From: UBA3775 sp964584255 | GTDB lineage: Bacteria > Bacillota > Clostridia > Lachnospirales > Lachnospiraceae | DNA: 64,000 nt | Assembly (NCBI GenBank): GCA_964584255.1 | Contig: CAZOZM010000001.1 | Span: 219,136 to 283,135 of the forward strand | Direction: 5' to 3' | In this document: piece by piece, positions 54,057 to 63,533 of the stretch | Layout: each line of letters begins with the position of its first letter | Position numbering within the stretch: position 1 is the stretch's first letter | The notes under the pieces: model-generated | What the model saw: only the letters and a program-made list of their open reading frames with translations | What the model was told of the DNA's origin: nothing | Database searches by the model: none | Program-made: the position numbers and the translations under genes

Positions 54057-55706
54057 TTAATATTGCAGTGCAACCAATAAAGACGGTATAAACTGTTTCT
54101 TTCTTGAAACAACACCCTCCAGTATGGCATATTCATCAGCTGCTTCTACTCCAAATGCATCATGGACCAGTTCTTTGGCTCTGCTTCCCGAGTAAAGAAG
54201 CTTGGTATTACAGTTTTTGATATCCGTAAGCATAAAGAAAAGCAGGTCAACGGCATTGTTTTTGCTGTGAGCTATATATTCCTTAATTTTATTCTCAATT
54301 TCTGACAGCTCATCATAACTGATTGAATTAATCTGTCCCACGCCAAAGACCGTATCTCCCACCGTAAACTTTTTAAAATCCTGGTAGAAAATTTCCTCAG
54401 CAGACTTATGCTGAAGCTTTGAACCGGCCTTAAACATTTCCTCTGCATATTCATTTATATCTATGCCTGCAATTTCCGCTAATTCATATGCTGCATCCTT
54501 ATCAGTCTGAGTACATGTCGGTGATCTGAAAAGAAGCGTATCACTTATGATTGCCGAAACAAGAAGTCCTGCTGTCACCCTGTCTACTTCTATGCCATCC
54601 TCTTTATAAATCTTGTAGATTATGGTTGCCGTACAGCCAAGAGGAAGATTTCTGAATGTCATCGGAGCCATTGTTGTAATTGTTCCGAGTTTATGATGGT
54701 CAATTATTTCCAGTATTTCCGCTTCCCTTATACCGTCAACTGCCTGTTCAACTTCATTGTGGTCAACCAGTATTACCTTTTTTCTTGACATATCAAGGAG
54801 ATTACGTCTGCTTATCATTCCCTGATACTTTGATTTGTGATCAATTATAGGGAAATCTCTGAATCGCTTCTTTGCCATGACATTCTTTATTTCATCAATA
54901 AAAGCATCTGTCTGGAATTCTATGATCCCGTCTTTTGTCATGAAACTTGCTACCGGCATCGACTGATTTATAAGACGTGCTACCGTAAATGAATCATAAG
55001 GGCTCACCATCACAATACAATTATGGGTATCTGCAATCTTTTTAATCGTTTTCGTAACCTTTGTTGCTTCTGAAATAACAAGACATCTGGCTTCCATTTC
55101 TATTGCACAGAGCTGACTTTCATATCTGTTTCCCAAAATCACAATGTCGCCCGGCTCAATATACTCTTCCATGAGTTCAGGATTGTCATCACCAATGACA
55201 ACCTTTCCCTTTTCAACATTCACGCCTTCTATATCACCGGTTACAAGTGTTGCATTGAGTGTTTTTAAAATATTCACGAATGGTGTTTCCGACGTTGCAA
55301 GTACGTCCGTACGATCCATATCCATGATTACATGCGCAATATCACTGTTCGTTATAATTCCCTCAAGCTCTCCCTCCTGATTGCAGATTGGAAGAGTATA
55401 GAGTCTCTTTTCTCTCATAAGAGTCCATGCATCCTTAAGACTCATATCAGCATTAATTGATGCAACCTCATGAATATCAATATCCTTTACCTGCGTACTT
55501 ACATCGTCAATGTAATCAGGCTTATCTACACCAAAATAGTTTAATACAAACTCAGTTTCAGCATTTATTTCACCTGCACATCTCGCAACATGAAGCATGC
55601 CTGATGTTTTATTTTTTAACGTAGTATATGCAATCGCCGAGCATATTGAATCGGTATCCGGATTTTTATGTCCGATTACTATAACCTTTTTCTGATGAGT
55701 TTTCAT
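54057..55706 (-). CDS. ppaC: Manganese-dependent inorganic pyrophosphatase with CBS and DRTGG domains
   Basis: 549 residues. Family II (DHH) enzyme: VIGHKNPDTDS at the start, IDHHKLG and DTLLFRSPT later. Between N- and C-terminal catalytic parts lie a split CBS pair (about 70-130 and 250-310; MSLKDAWTLMREKRLYTLPI, FIDEIKNVMAKKRFRDFPII) and a DRTGG-like domain, so activity is likely tuned by adenine nucleotides or diadenosine polyphosphates. Lies between smpB (15 nt) and the phosphorylase gene. Confidence 0.96.
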   Translation of the reverse strand: MKTHQKKVIVIGHKNPDTDSICSAIAYTTLKNKTSGMLHVARCAGEINAETEFVLNYFGVDKPDYIDDVSTQVKDIDIHEVASINADMSLKDAWTLMREKRLYTLPICNQEGELEGIITNSDIAHVIMDMDRTDVLATSETPFVNILKTLNATLVTGDIEGVNVEKGKVVIGDDNPELMEEYIEPGDIVILGNRYESQLCAIEMEARCLVISEATKVTKTIKKIADTHNCIVMVSPYDSFTVARLINQSMPVASFMTKDGIIEFQTDAFIDEIKNVMAKKRFRDFPIIDHKSKYQGMISRRNLLDMSRKKVILVDHNEVEQAVDGIREAEILEIIDHHKLGTITTMAPMTFRNLPLGCTATIIYKIYKEDGIEVDRVTAGLLVSAIISDTLLFRSPTCTQTDKDAAYELAEIAGIDINEYAEEMFKAGSKLQHKSAEEIFYQDFKKFTVGDTVFGVGQINSISYDELSEIENKIKEYIAHSKNNAVDLLFFMLTDIKNCNTKLLYSGSRAKELVHDAFGVEAADEYAILEGVVSRKKQFIPSLLVALQY

Positions 55707-55721
55707 TGCTTCTCCTAATTT

Positions 55722-56189
55722 TTAATAAAGGTTGCTAACCTTAAAATTTCTTTCCAACTCTCTTCGCTGGTCTTTTTTTGCTATTGACTCACGCTTATCA
55801 TATAATTTCTTACCACGACAAACGCCTATCTCCATTTTAACATAATTTCCTTTCAAATAAACCTTTAAAGGAATTAATGTGTATCCAGGCTGGGAACTTA
55901 TCCCGATAAGCTTTCTGATTTCCGACTTGTTCAAAAGCAGCTTTTTAAGCCGTAAAGGATCTCTGTTGAATATGTTGCCTTTTTCATACGGACTTATATG
56001 CATGTTTCTGACATACACTTCACCCTTATCTATAGAGATAAATGACTCTTTTATTGAACACTGCCCCATACGAAGTGATTTAACTTCCGTACCGTGTAAA
56101 ACGATTCCGGCTTCATATGTTTCCTCAACAAAATAGTCATAATATGCTTTCTTATTGTTTGCTATTAATTTTATACTGTCTTTTCCCAT
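55722..56189 (-). CDS. smpB: SsrA-binding protein SmpB
   Basis: 155 residues from the ATG at 56189, 1 nt after the rnr stop; GAGGA before it lies in the end of rnr. Typical SmpB: NKKAYYDYFVEETYEAGIVLHGTEVKSLR and the C-terminal KRESIAKKDQRRELERNFK tail that enters the ribosome. Partner of the tmRNA in this window. Confidence 0.98.
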   Translation of the reverse strand: MGKDSIKLIANNKKAYYDYFVEETYEAGIVLHGTEVKSLRMGQCSIKESFISIDKGEVYVRNMHISPYEKGNIFNRDPLRLKKLLLNKSEIRKLIGISSQPGYTLIPLKVYLKGNYVKMEIGVCRGKKLYDKRESIAKKDQRRELERNFKVSNLY

Positions 56190-56190
56190 A

Positions 56191-58326
56191 TCAGTCCTCA
56201 TCAACTAAAACAAAATCAATACTTCTAAAGAACTTGTCTGCAGCTGCCACCTGAACCTTTACTTTTTGTCCATAGCTGTATACTTTTTTTGAACGCTCAC
56301 CCCTGCATGAAAATCCCGACTTATCTACGGATATGAAATCATTTGTTATATTTTCAAATCTCACAAGGCCTTCTATTGTATTGGGAAGTTCAACATACAT
56401 TCCCCAATTAGTTATTCCGCTTATGACACCTTCAAACTCTTCACCGATATGCTTTCTCATGTACTCGGCTTTTTTCATTTTATCCGACTCACGCTCCGCC
56501 TCATCCGCACGTCTTTCCGCCGCTGAACATTTCGATGAGACTTCTCCGAGAATTTCGTTATAATGGGCCGTCCTTTCATCATCCATATTACCATGGAGCT
56601 GTTCCTTAATTATTCTGTGAATCTGAAGGTCCGGATAACGCCTTATCGGAGATGTAAAATGACAATAGTATCTGGCTGCCAATCCAAAATGACCAAGACA
56701 TTCCGTTGCATACCTTGCCTGCTTCATACTTCTTAATGTAAGCCTGCTGATTACAGGTTCCGCATCCGTACCTTTTATTTTTTCCAGAAGTTTCTGAATT
56801 TCTTTACTATGCAGTTCATTACCAACATGAATCTTTAACCTGATATTTTTAAGAAACTCATTGAGTTCATCTATTTTCATGGCATCAGGTTCTTCATGAA
56901 TTCTGTAAACAAACGGAAGCTCCATCCAATAGTAATCCTCAGCCACAGTCTCATTTGCAGCCAGCATAAAATCTTCGATTATGCCGTTTGCATCGGTAAT
57001 TATATATGGCTGAACATCAACTGCCCTGCCTTTTTCATCAAGAATTATTTTGCACTCTTCCGTATTAAAGTCAACCGCACCACGTTCAAATCTCTTCTTT
57101 CTGAGTTTTTTACTCAACTCAAACATCAGATCTAACATATCAACATAATCAGCGTATTTTTCAATATCCCCGTTATCAAGTCTGTGAATTATGTTATTGA
57201 CCTCATGATAATTCATCCTTTTGTCTACATTAATGACTGTTTCCTCAATGGAATGTGATACCATATTTCCTTCAGAATCAAACTCCATAAGGCAGCTCAG
57301 GGCCAATCTGTCCTGTCCCTGATTAAGAGAACATATTCCGTTGCTGAGCTCGTGAGGAAGCATCGGAACAACTCTGTCCGTCGTATAAACACTCGTTCCT
57401 CTGGTCAGTGCTTCCCTGTCAAGCGGCGAGTTCTCTTTTACATAATTTGCCACATCTGCAATATGAACTCCAAGCAGATAATTATCGTTCTTCCTGCTCA
57501 GGGAAATTGCATCATCCAAATCTTTTGCATCTTCACCATCGATAGTAACCGTTCTTAAATTTCTGAGATCCCTCCTGCCGTCACAGTCCTCAGGCGATAC
57601 ACATGAAGGAATCCCCATTACCTCTTCCTTTACTTCCTCAGGCATTTCATAAGGAATGCCATATGATTTAATTATACTCAGAATATCAACTCCGGGATCA
57701 TTTATATGCCCAAGAATGGATGTAACTTCCCCTTCCGGATTTTTTCCATGATCACCATAATTTTTTATTCTGCATATAACCTTTGTTCCATGTACTGCAT
57801 TCAGGCTCTTGTCGTTAGGAATATAAACATCGAATGAATAATGCTGATTATCGGGTATGACAAAGCATGTATTCTTTTTTCTGCTTATCATTCCGACAAT
57901 TTCAGTTGTTTTTCTTTCTATAATCTTTACGATTTTTCCTTCAGCCCGTTTTTTGCCGCCAGTTTCGGCTTCTTTGGTAATTGAAACACTGACACGGTCT
58001 CCATGAATCGCACCATTATTATCAGAATCAGCCACAAAAACATCTCCTGAATTTTCATCCGGCATTACAAATCCAAATCCTCTTGAAGTCTGTGTGTAAG
58101 TCCCCTCAATCACCCTGGCATTTGATAAACCGAATCTTCCCGACATATCACATGCAACAAGGCCTTCAGACTGAAGTTCGGAAAGTATCATATTAAAATC
58201 TTCTCTCTCATCCTTTGGCACGCTTAAAAACCCACAAAGTTCCTTGAATTTCATAGGCTTAATTCTTCCGTCTTTGAAAAGTTCCTTCAGCATTTCCTTT
58301 CTGGAATCATGCAATATCTTATCCAT
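56191..58326 (-). CDS. rnr: Ribonuclease R
   Basis: 711 residues from the ATG at 58326 (AGGGGTG upstream); a GTG 18 nt earlier is in frame. HTH-like N-terminus, cold-shock domains, RNB catalytic centre (DGEDAKDLDDAISLS) and C-terminal S1 domain (GVISGITNWGMYVELPNTIEGLVRF). The exonuclease degrades structured RNA, including mRNAs released by trans-translation. Order rnr-smpB is widely conserved. Confidence 0.98.
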   Translation of the reverse strand: MDKILHDSRKEMLKELFKDGRIKPMKFKELCGFLSVPKDEREDFNMILSELQSEGLVACDMSGRFGLSNARVIEGTYTQTSRGFGFVMPDENSGDVFVADSDNNGAIHGDRVSVSITKEAETGGKKRAEGKIVKIIERKTTEIVGMISRKKNTCFVIPDNQHYSFDVYIPNDKSLNAVHGTKVICRIKNYGDHGKNPEGEVTSILGHINDPGVDILSIIKSYGIPYEMPEEVKEEVMGIPSCVSPEDCDGRRDLRNLRTVTIDGEDAKDLDDAISLSRKNDNYLLGVHIADVANYVKENSPLDREALTRGTSVYTTDRVVPMLPHELSNGICSLNQGQDRLALSCLMEFDSEGNMVSHSIEETVINVDKRMNYHEVNNIIHRLDNGDIEKYADYVDMLDLMFELSKKLRKKRFERGAVDFNTEECKIILDEKGRAVDVQPYIITDANGIIEDFMLAANETVAEDYYWMELPFVYRIHEEPDAMKIDELNEFLKNIRLKIHVGNELHSKEIQKLLEKIKGTDAEPVISRLTLRSMKQARYATECLGHFGLAARYYCHFTSPIRRYPDLQIHRIIKEQLHGNMDDERTAHYNEILGEVSSKCSAAERRADEAERESDKMKKAEYMRKHIGEEFEGVISGITNWGMYVELPNTIEGLVRFENITNDFISVDKSGFSCRGERSKKVYSYGQKVKVQVAAADKFFRSIDFVLVDED

Positions 58327-58365
58327 CTTTCTCACCCCTGTCACAATTTAATACTTCCATAAAGC

Positions 58366-58395
58366 AAAAACACTCTGATATTGATATCAGAGTGT
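58366..58395 (-). terminator. Terminator after secG
   Basis: Stem ACACTCTGATAT and its complement, followed on the minus strand by TTTTT. It lies 6 nt after the secG stop and about 40 nt before the rnr start, so rnr depends on read-through or a promoter in this short space. Confidence 0.85.
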
Positions 58396-58401
58396 GGATT
58401 T

Positions 58402-58641
58402 TTACCAATTCATATTCAACAGAATTGAAATAATTATAAATAAAGCAGCAAGCACTTTAGTAATTTTCTCAAGAGCACCTTCCATTGAACGACCCTTGTT
58501 TCTTCCCCAGTAAGTTTCAGCAGCACCACTGATTGATCCCGTCAATCCGGCACTCTTACCTTCCTGCATTAAAACAATTATTACAAGTGCAATACATATC
58601 AGAATATAAACAACTGTTAATACAGTTCTTAAAATTTCCAT
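58402..58641 (-). CDS. secG: Preprotein translocase subunit SecG
   Basis: 79 residues, two membrane helices joined by the conserved loop with MQEGKSAGLTGSISGAAETYWGRNKGRSMEGALEKIT. Assists SecYE in protein export. GGAGG precedes the ATG; own promoter at 58674-58702. Confidence 0.96.
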   Translation of the reverse strand: MEILRTVLTVVYILICIALVIIVLMQEGKSAGLTGSISGAAETYWGRNKGRSMEGALEKITKVLAALFIIISILLNMNW

Positions 58642-58673
58642 CGAAATTCCTCCATCTAAACAATCTGTACCTT

Positions 58674-58702
58674 ATAATACCACAACAACAAGTATACTGC
58701 AA
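58674..58702 (-). promoter_or_regulatory. Promoter of secG
   Basis: On the minus strand TTGCAG (58702-58697), 17 nt, TATTAT (58679-58674), leader about 30 nt. Confidence 0.68.
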
Positions 58703-58758
58703 GCCTTTTATTTTCAGTTTCAATCAAAAATCTTTATCACAAAACTACACACCTGTGA

Positions 58759-59652
58759 TTAAAGTTTTTTCAAGAAATCACATTCATCACCATTGCATAT
58801 ATCAGCTGATTCATTGGTAACATCGATATGAAAAACATGCTTAAGCCTTTTTTCATTCGTACCATACTCCTTGAAGACAAACTTAAGCGAATTTTGTTCC
58901 AACTTACTTTTTAATTCATACGAATCTTTCTTAACAAAATCATCATTTGATGTCATTACATAACAAGGCGGAAAGCCTGCATCCAAAAGATTCATCGCTT
59001 CTGACACAATCCGCATCACTTTTTCGCTCCCTCCAAAATATTCCTCAATCATATTTATTCCAAGAACATCAGATGATGAATTTTTAACCGGACCGTAAAA
59101 ACCGCAGTTAAGAAGCGCACCTCTTATCATGACACTCGATGGCTTTGAAAAAAAACAACTTTTATACCTGTCCGAATCCCTTAATACCAAATACAAAAAA
59201 GTATTGTTTGCTCCGGCAGAGTCACCGGCCAGGAATACTTTTTCCATATCAAAAGAATATTCAGTCGAATTCTTCTCAACCCATCCCAGAACCGAATTTA
59301 AATCTTCTATTGGAGCCGGAAATTCATACTCATAAAATAACCGGTAATTATAATTGACAACTGCAAATCCCTTTTTTGCAAGACTCTTACAATAATCACG
59401 GTAGATTTCTTTCGAACCGTAACAATATGCTCCTCCATGAGTGTGAATTATCACCGGCAGTCTCCCCTCATAATCAACAGGTCTGTATACATCCAAAAGA
59501 CCAAATTCTTCATATTCCGAATATCTGATATCACGGTATTCGTATATTAATGAACTGTCATCTTCAACACTTTTCCTGGCTGCTAAAACAAGATTCGACA
59601 TTGCCCTGTATTTTTCTATAACTCTTTTTGTCTTTTTACTGATTTCACGCAT
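58759..59652 (-). CDS. Alpha/beta-hydrolase esterase (HSL/abhydrolase-3 like)
   Basis: 297 residues, no signal peptide. Oxyanion motif HTHGGAYCYG, nucleophile GDSAGAN, acid in TSNDDFVKK and His in HVFHID make a full triad. Likely hydrolyses small carboxyl or acetyl esters. In Bacillus an unrelated esterase gene sits next to secG; here the order is esterase-secG-rnr. Substrate unknown. The upstream terminator of gpmI (59661-59696) ends just 9 nt before its ATG. Confidence 0.88.
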   Translation of the reverse strand: MREISKKTKRVIEKYRAMSNLVLAARKSVEDDSSLIYEYRDIRYSEYEEFGLLDVYRPVDYEGRLPVIIHTHGGAYCYGSKEIYRDYCKSLAKKGFAVVNYNYRLFYEYEFPAPIEDLNSVLGWVEKNSTEYSFDMEKVFLAGDSAGANNTFLYLVLRDSDRYKSCFFSKPSSVMIRGALLNCGFYGPVKNSSSDVLGINMIEEYFGGSEKVMRIVSEAMNLLDAGFPPCYVMTSNDDFVKKDSYELKSKLEQNSLKFVFKEYGTNEKRLKHVFHIDVTNESADICNGDECDFLKKL

Positions 59653-59660
59653 TTTACTTC

Positions 59661-59696
59661 AAAAAAACAGGGCGAAAGGTAAACCCTGCCGCCCTG
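59661..59696 (-). terminator. Terminator of gpmI
   Basis: CAGGGC/GCCCTG arms around an extended centre, then seven T residues on the minus strand, close to the esterase start codon. Confidence 0.85.
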
Positions 59697-59710
59697 ATAC
59701 AAGCTATTGG

Positions 59711-61273
59711 TTATTTAACAATTAAGGATTCTCCTGACATTTCTTCAGGTTTTTCCATTCCCATCATATCAATCATTGTCGGAACGATGTCAGCAAGACA
59801 TCCTCCCTCCTTAAGTTTATATGAAGGATCCGCATTTACAATTATAAATGGAACAGGATTTGTTGTATGCGCTGTATATGGTTTTCCTGTTTCGTAATTA
59901 ATAAGCTGTTCAGCATTTCCGTGATCTGCACAAATAAAAAGCTGGCCATCAACTTCTTTTATAAAGTTTACAACCTCTCCGACACACTCATCAATTACTT
60001 CAATAGCCTTAACAGCTGACTCAACAACTGCAGTATGACCGACCATATCTGGATTTGCGAAGTTACAGATAATTACATCATACTTTGATTCTCCGTTTTC
60101 GTCTTTAGCAGTAATTGCCTTGCAAAGCTCATCACATACTGTATATGCACTCATACGAGGTTTTTTATCATATGTTGGTACATACTTAGGGGATTCAACA
60201 AGGATTCTGTCTTCACCCGCATTGGGTTCTTCCTTACCGCCGTTAAAAAAGAATGTAACATGAGCATATTTTTCTGTTTCGGCAATTCTTGCCTGCTTCA
60301 TTCCTTTTGCTGCAAGCCATTCACCGAATGTATTTGTAAGTTTTACCTTTTCAAAAGCAACATACTTATTAGGCACGGTCACGTCATAGTTTGTGAAACA
60401 TACATATGTTACAGGGAAACGGCCGTTTCTTCTCTCAAAACCTGTAAAATCATCGCAACAGAATGTTCTTGTTATTTCTCTTGCACGATCCGGTCTGAAA
60501 TTAAAGAATATTATTGAATCATTTGCATTAATTGTTGCAACCGGAGCTCCATCTTTCATTACAACAGTAGGTACAACAAATTCATCTGTTACACCTTCTT
60601 CATATGATTTAGCTACGGCATTTATGGCATTGTCAGCCTGCACACCTTCACCATATACCATTGCTGCATATGATTTTTCAACACGGTCAAAATTGTTATC
60701 TCTGTCCATTGCATAATATCTTCCATGAACAGATGCAATTTCTCCGACACCAATTTCATTCATCTTCTCCTGAAGCTGTTCCATATAGCTCTTGCCGCTT
60801 GCAGGAGGGGTATCACGTCCGTCAAGGAAGCAATGAATGTAAACCTTCTCAAGTCCTTCACGTTTAGCAAGTTCAAGTAAACCGTAAACATGTGTAATAT
60901 GGCTGTGTACACCACCGTCTGAAAGAAGACCATATAAATGAAGTGCGGAATCATTCTTCTTACAGTTCTCTACTGCTCTCAATAATTCCGGATTAGTAAA
61001 GAAATCACCATCCTGAATTGATTTGGTAATTCTGGTAAGGTCCTGATATACAATTCTGCCGGCACCCATATTCATATGTCCAACTTCCGAATTACCCATC
61101 TGTCCGTCAGGAAGACCAACATACATTCCTGAAGCCTGTCCCTGTACAAATGGACATTCCTTCATAAGAGAATCCATAACAGGTGTTTTAGCCATCGCAA
61201 CTGCGTTGTAATCCTCTCTTGGATTAAGACCATATCCGTCAAGGATTAATAAAACTGTAGGTTTTTTGCTCAT
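59711..61273 (-). CDS. gpmI: Cofactor-independent phosphoglycerate mutase
   Basis: 520 residues from the ATG at 61273 (GGAGG 5 nt upstream). Nucleophile Ser62 in GNSEVGHMNMGAGR; metal sites LLILDGYG, FVVNP-like NFANPDMVGHT and DHGNAEQ. Interconverts 3- and 2-phosphoglycerate. Follows tpiA by 151 nt; the order gap-pgk-tpi-gpm is the classic glycolysis cluster. Confidence 0.98.
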   Translation of the reverse strand: MSKKPTVLLILDGYGLNPREDYNAVAMAKTPVMDSLMKECPFVQGQASGMYVGLPDGQMGNSEVGHMNMGAGRIVYQDLTRITKSIQDGDFFTNPELLRAVENCKKNDSALHLYGLLSDGGVHSHITHVYGLLELAKREGLEKVYIHCFLDGRDTPPASGKSYMEQLQEKMNEIGVGEIASVHGRYYAMDRDNNFDRVEKSYAAMVYGEGVQADNAINAVAKSYEEGVTDEFVVPTVVMKDGAPVATINANDSIIFFNFRPDRAREITRTFCCDDFTGFERRNGRFPVTYVCFTNYDVTVPNKYVAFEKVKLTNTFGEWLAAKGMKQARIAETEKYAHVTFFFNGGKEEPNAGEDRILVESPKYVPTYDKKPRMSAYTVCDELCKAITAKDENGESKYDVIICNFANPDMVGHTAVVESAVKAIEVIDECVGEVVNFIKEVDGQLFICADHGNAEQLINYETGKPYTAHTTNPVPFIIVNADPSYKLKEGGCLADIVPTMIDMMGMEKPEEMSGESLIVK

Positions 61274-61344
61274 AATATCCTCCATTAAAAAGCAGCATAT
61301 TAAAATCTAAAGATGTCTGTTCACTTATCTTACTGCTTGTAATT

Positions 61345-61360
61345 ACTGTATTAATACAGT
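61345..61360. promoter_or_regulatory. Perfect 16-bp palindrome between tpiA and gpmI
   Basis: ACTGTATTAATACAGT is an exact palindrome. Downstream of tpiA there is also a hairpin CGCGACAGCAGT/ACTGCCGCG (61366-61392), partly mismatched. The symmetric sequence could bind a dimeric regulator of gpmI. Confidence 0.5.
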
Positions 61361-61424
61361 GAATACGCGACAGCAGTTTGACCCACTGCCGCGTCGTATA
61401 TCAAATCAAATAATATATATGCAA

Positions 61425-62171
61425 TTATGCATTAACAATCTTACCGAAATCAGGCTTTAAAGCTGCACCACCGATAAGTCCGCCATCGATATCAGGCTTT
61501 GAAAGTAATTCAGCTGCATTACCTGCATTCATTGAACCGCCATACTGAATACGAACTGCTTCAGCTGTATCAGTATCATACATTTCAGCAATTGTATCAC
61601 GGATGATCTTACATACTTCCTGAGCCTGATCAGCTGTTGCTGTCTTACCTGTTCCAATAGCCCAGATTGGCTCGTATGCAATTACCATTGTCTTAACCTG
61701 GTCAGCTGTTACACCATCAAGGTCTGCCTTAATCTGAAGACGAATCCAATCAATATATGCATTTCTTTCTCTGAGTTCAAGTGACTCACCGCAGCAGAGA
61801 ATTGGCGTAAGACCTGCTTCAAATGCCTTCTTAACTTTCTTGTTAAGGAATTCATCTGTTTCACCAAAGTATTCTCTTCTTTCGGAATGTCCGATGATAA
61901 CATATTTAACACCTGCATCAAGAAGCATTGGTGCAGAGATTTCTCCTGTGTAAGCACCCTTATCTTCGATATAGAAGTTTTCAGCACCTACAGCAACATT
62001 TGTACCTTTAACAGCCTCAGCAACAGGAACAATGTCAATTGCTGGAACACAGTATACAACATCAACATCATCATTTACAACGACATCCTTAAGTGTTGCA
62101 CAAAGTTCAACAGCCTGACTTGGAGTCATATTCATCTTCCAGTTACCGGCAATAATTCTTCTTCTAGACAT
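61425..62171 (-). CDS. tpiA: Triosephosphate isomerase
   Basis: 248 residues from the ATG at 62171 (GGAGG 8 nt upstream; the earlier ATG overlaps that site). Active-site motifs AGNWKMN (Lys), GHSERREYF (His), AYEPIWAIGTGKTA (Glu) and GGSMNAGNA are intact. Follows pgk by 30 nt. Confidence 0.98.
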   Translation of the reverse strand: MSRRRIIAGNWKMNMTPSQAVELCATLKDVVVNDDVDVVYCVPAIDIVPVAEAVKGTNVAVGAENFYIEDKGAYTGEISAPMLLDAGVKYVIIGHSERREYFGETDEFLNKKVKKAFEAGLTPILCCGESLELRERNAYIDWIRLQIKADLDGVTADQVKTMVIAYEPIWAIGTGKTATADQAQEVCKIIRDTIAEMYDTDTAEAVRIQYGGSMNAGNAAELLSKPDIDGGLIGGAALKPDFGKIVNA

Positions 62172-62201
62172 AATTCTGTCCTCCATAGATTTTATATTTG
62201 T

Positions 62202-63434
62202 TTATTTGTCATCTGCAGCAACAACTCCAGGAAGGGCTTTTCCTTCAAGGAATTCAAGAGATGCTCCACCACCTGTAGAAATGTGGCTCATCTTATCAGC
62301 AAAACCAAGCTGATTTACAGCAGCTGCTGAATCTCCGCCACCGATAATTGTTGTAGCTTCTGTCTCTGCAAGAGCCTTAGCAACAGCAATTGTACCCTTA
62401 GCAAGTGTAGGATTTTCGAAAACGCCCATTGGTCCGTTCCAAACAACTGTCTTAGCTGTCTTTACGGCTTCAGCATATAATTCCTGTGTCTTTGTTCCGA
62501 TATCAAGACCTTCCATATCTGCTGGAATCTTGTCAGCATCAACAACCTGAACTTCAATAGGTGCATCAATAGGATTAGGGAACTCTGCTGCGATTGTTGT
62601 ATCAACAGGAAGTAAAAGCTTCTTTCCAAGACTTTCAGCCTTTGCCATCATTTCCTTACAGTAATCAAGTTTTTCATCATCAACAAGTGATTTTCCGATT
62701 TCATAACCCTTTGCCTTAAGGAATGTGAATGCCATACCACCACCAATGATAAGAGTATCGCACTTCTCAAGAAGGTTATTGATTACGTTAAGCTTATCAG
62801 CAACTTTTGCACCACCAAGAATTGCCACGAAAGGACGTACAGGAGTTTCTACTGCATTTCCAAGGAAGTCAATTTCCTTCTGCATAAGATAACCTACTGC
62901 ATTTTCTCCACCCTTAGCTGAGATATACTTTGTAACTACGGCAACTGAAGCATGTGCTCTGTGAGCTGAACCAAATGCATCACAAACATATACATCGGCG
63001 AGATCAGCCAACTCTTTTGCGAAGTTTTCGCCTGCATCTGCAGGTTTTGTCTCTTCTTTGCCACGGAAACGTGTATTCTGAAGAAGTACAACATCTCCAT
63101 CATTCATTGCATTTACTGCAGCTGTTGCAGCTTCACCTGTAACATTGTAATCAGAAACAAATACAACATTTTTTCCAAGCTTTTCAGAAAGTCTTGCAGC
63201 AACAGGTGCTAATGACTCGCCTTCGTTTGGTCCATTCTTAACCTTTCCAAGGTGTGAGCAAAGGATAACCTTTCCGCCATCAGCAACAAGCTTGTTGATT
63301 GTAGGAAGAGCTGCATTAATTCTTGTCTCATCTGTAATTTCGCCATTCTTAAGAGGCACATTGAAATCACATCTTACAAGGACTCTCTTGCCTTTAACAT
63401 TGATATCATCTACGGACTTTTTATTTAAACCCAT
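62202..63434 (-). CDS. pgk: Phosphoglycerate kinase
   Basis: 410 residues. VRCDFNVPL, LCSHLGKVK, NTRFRGKEE, DAFGSAHRAHASVAV and the nucleotide site GGGDSAAAV are all as expected. Makes ATP from 1,3-bisphosphoglycerate. AAGGAG site before the ATG. A terminator-like hairpin lies 29 nt upstream. Confidence 0.98.
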   Translation of the reverse strand: MGLNKKSVDDINVKGKRVLVRCDFNVPLKNGEITDETRINAALPTINKLVADGGKVILCSHLGKVKNGPNEGESLAPVAARLSEKLGKNVVFVSDYNVTGEAATAAVNAMNDGDVVLLQNTRFRGKEETKPADAGENFAKELADLADVYVCDAFGSAHRAHASVAVVTKYISAKGGENAVGYLMQKEIDFLGNAVETPVRPFVAILGGAKVADKLNVINNLLEKCDTLIIGGGMAFTFLKAKGYEIGKSLVDDEKLDYCKEMMAKAESLGKKLLLPVDTTIAAEFPNPIDAPIEVQVVDADKIPADMEGLDIGTKTQELYAEAVKTAKTVVWNGPMGVFENPTLAKGTIAVAKALAETEATTIIGGGDSAAAVNQLGFADKMSHISTGGGASLEFLEGKALPGVVAADDK

Positions 63435-63460
63435 GTCTAAATTCTCCTTTTATATTTACT

Positions 63461-63495
63461 AAAAAGGGGCTCGGCCCGAAAGCCGAACCCCCTTT
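63461..63495 (-). terminator. Terminator-like hairpin between gap and pgk
   Basis: AAAGGGG-TCGGC paired with GCCGA-CCCCCTTT, followed on the minus strand by TTTTT. It starts 38 nt after the gap stop and ends about 27 nt before pgk. Likely partial terminator or processing site that keeps gap mRNA above pgk mRNA. Confidence 0.82.
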
Positions 63496-63533
63496 ATGTG
63501 ATTCATATCAATTACGTATTTTCAATTGAATTA

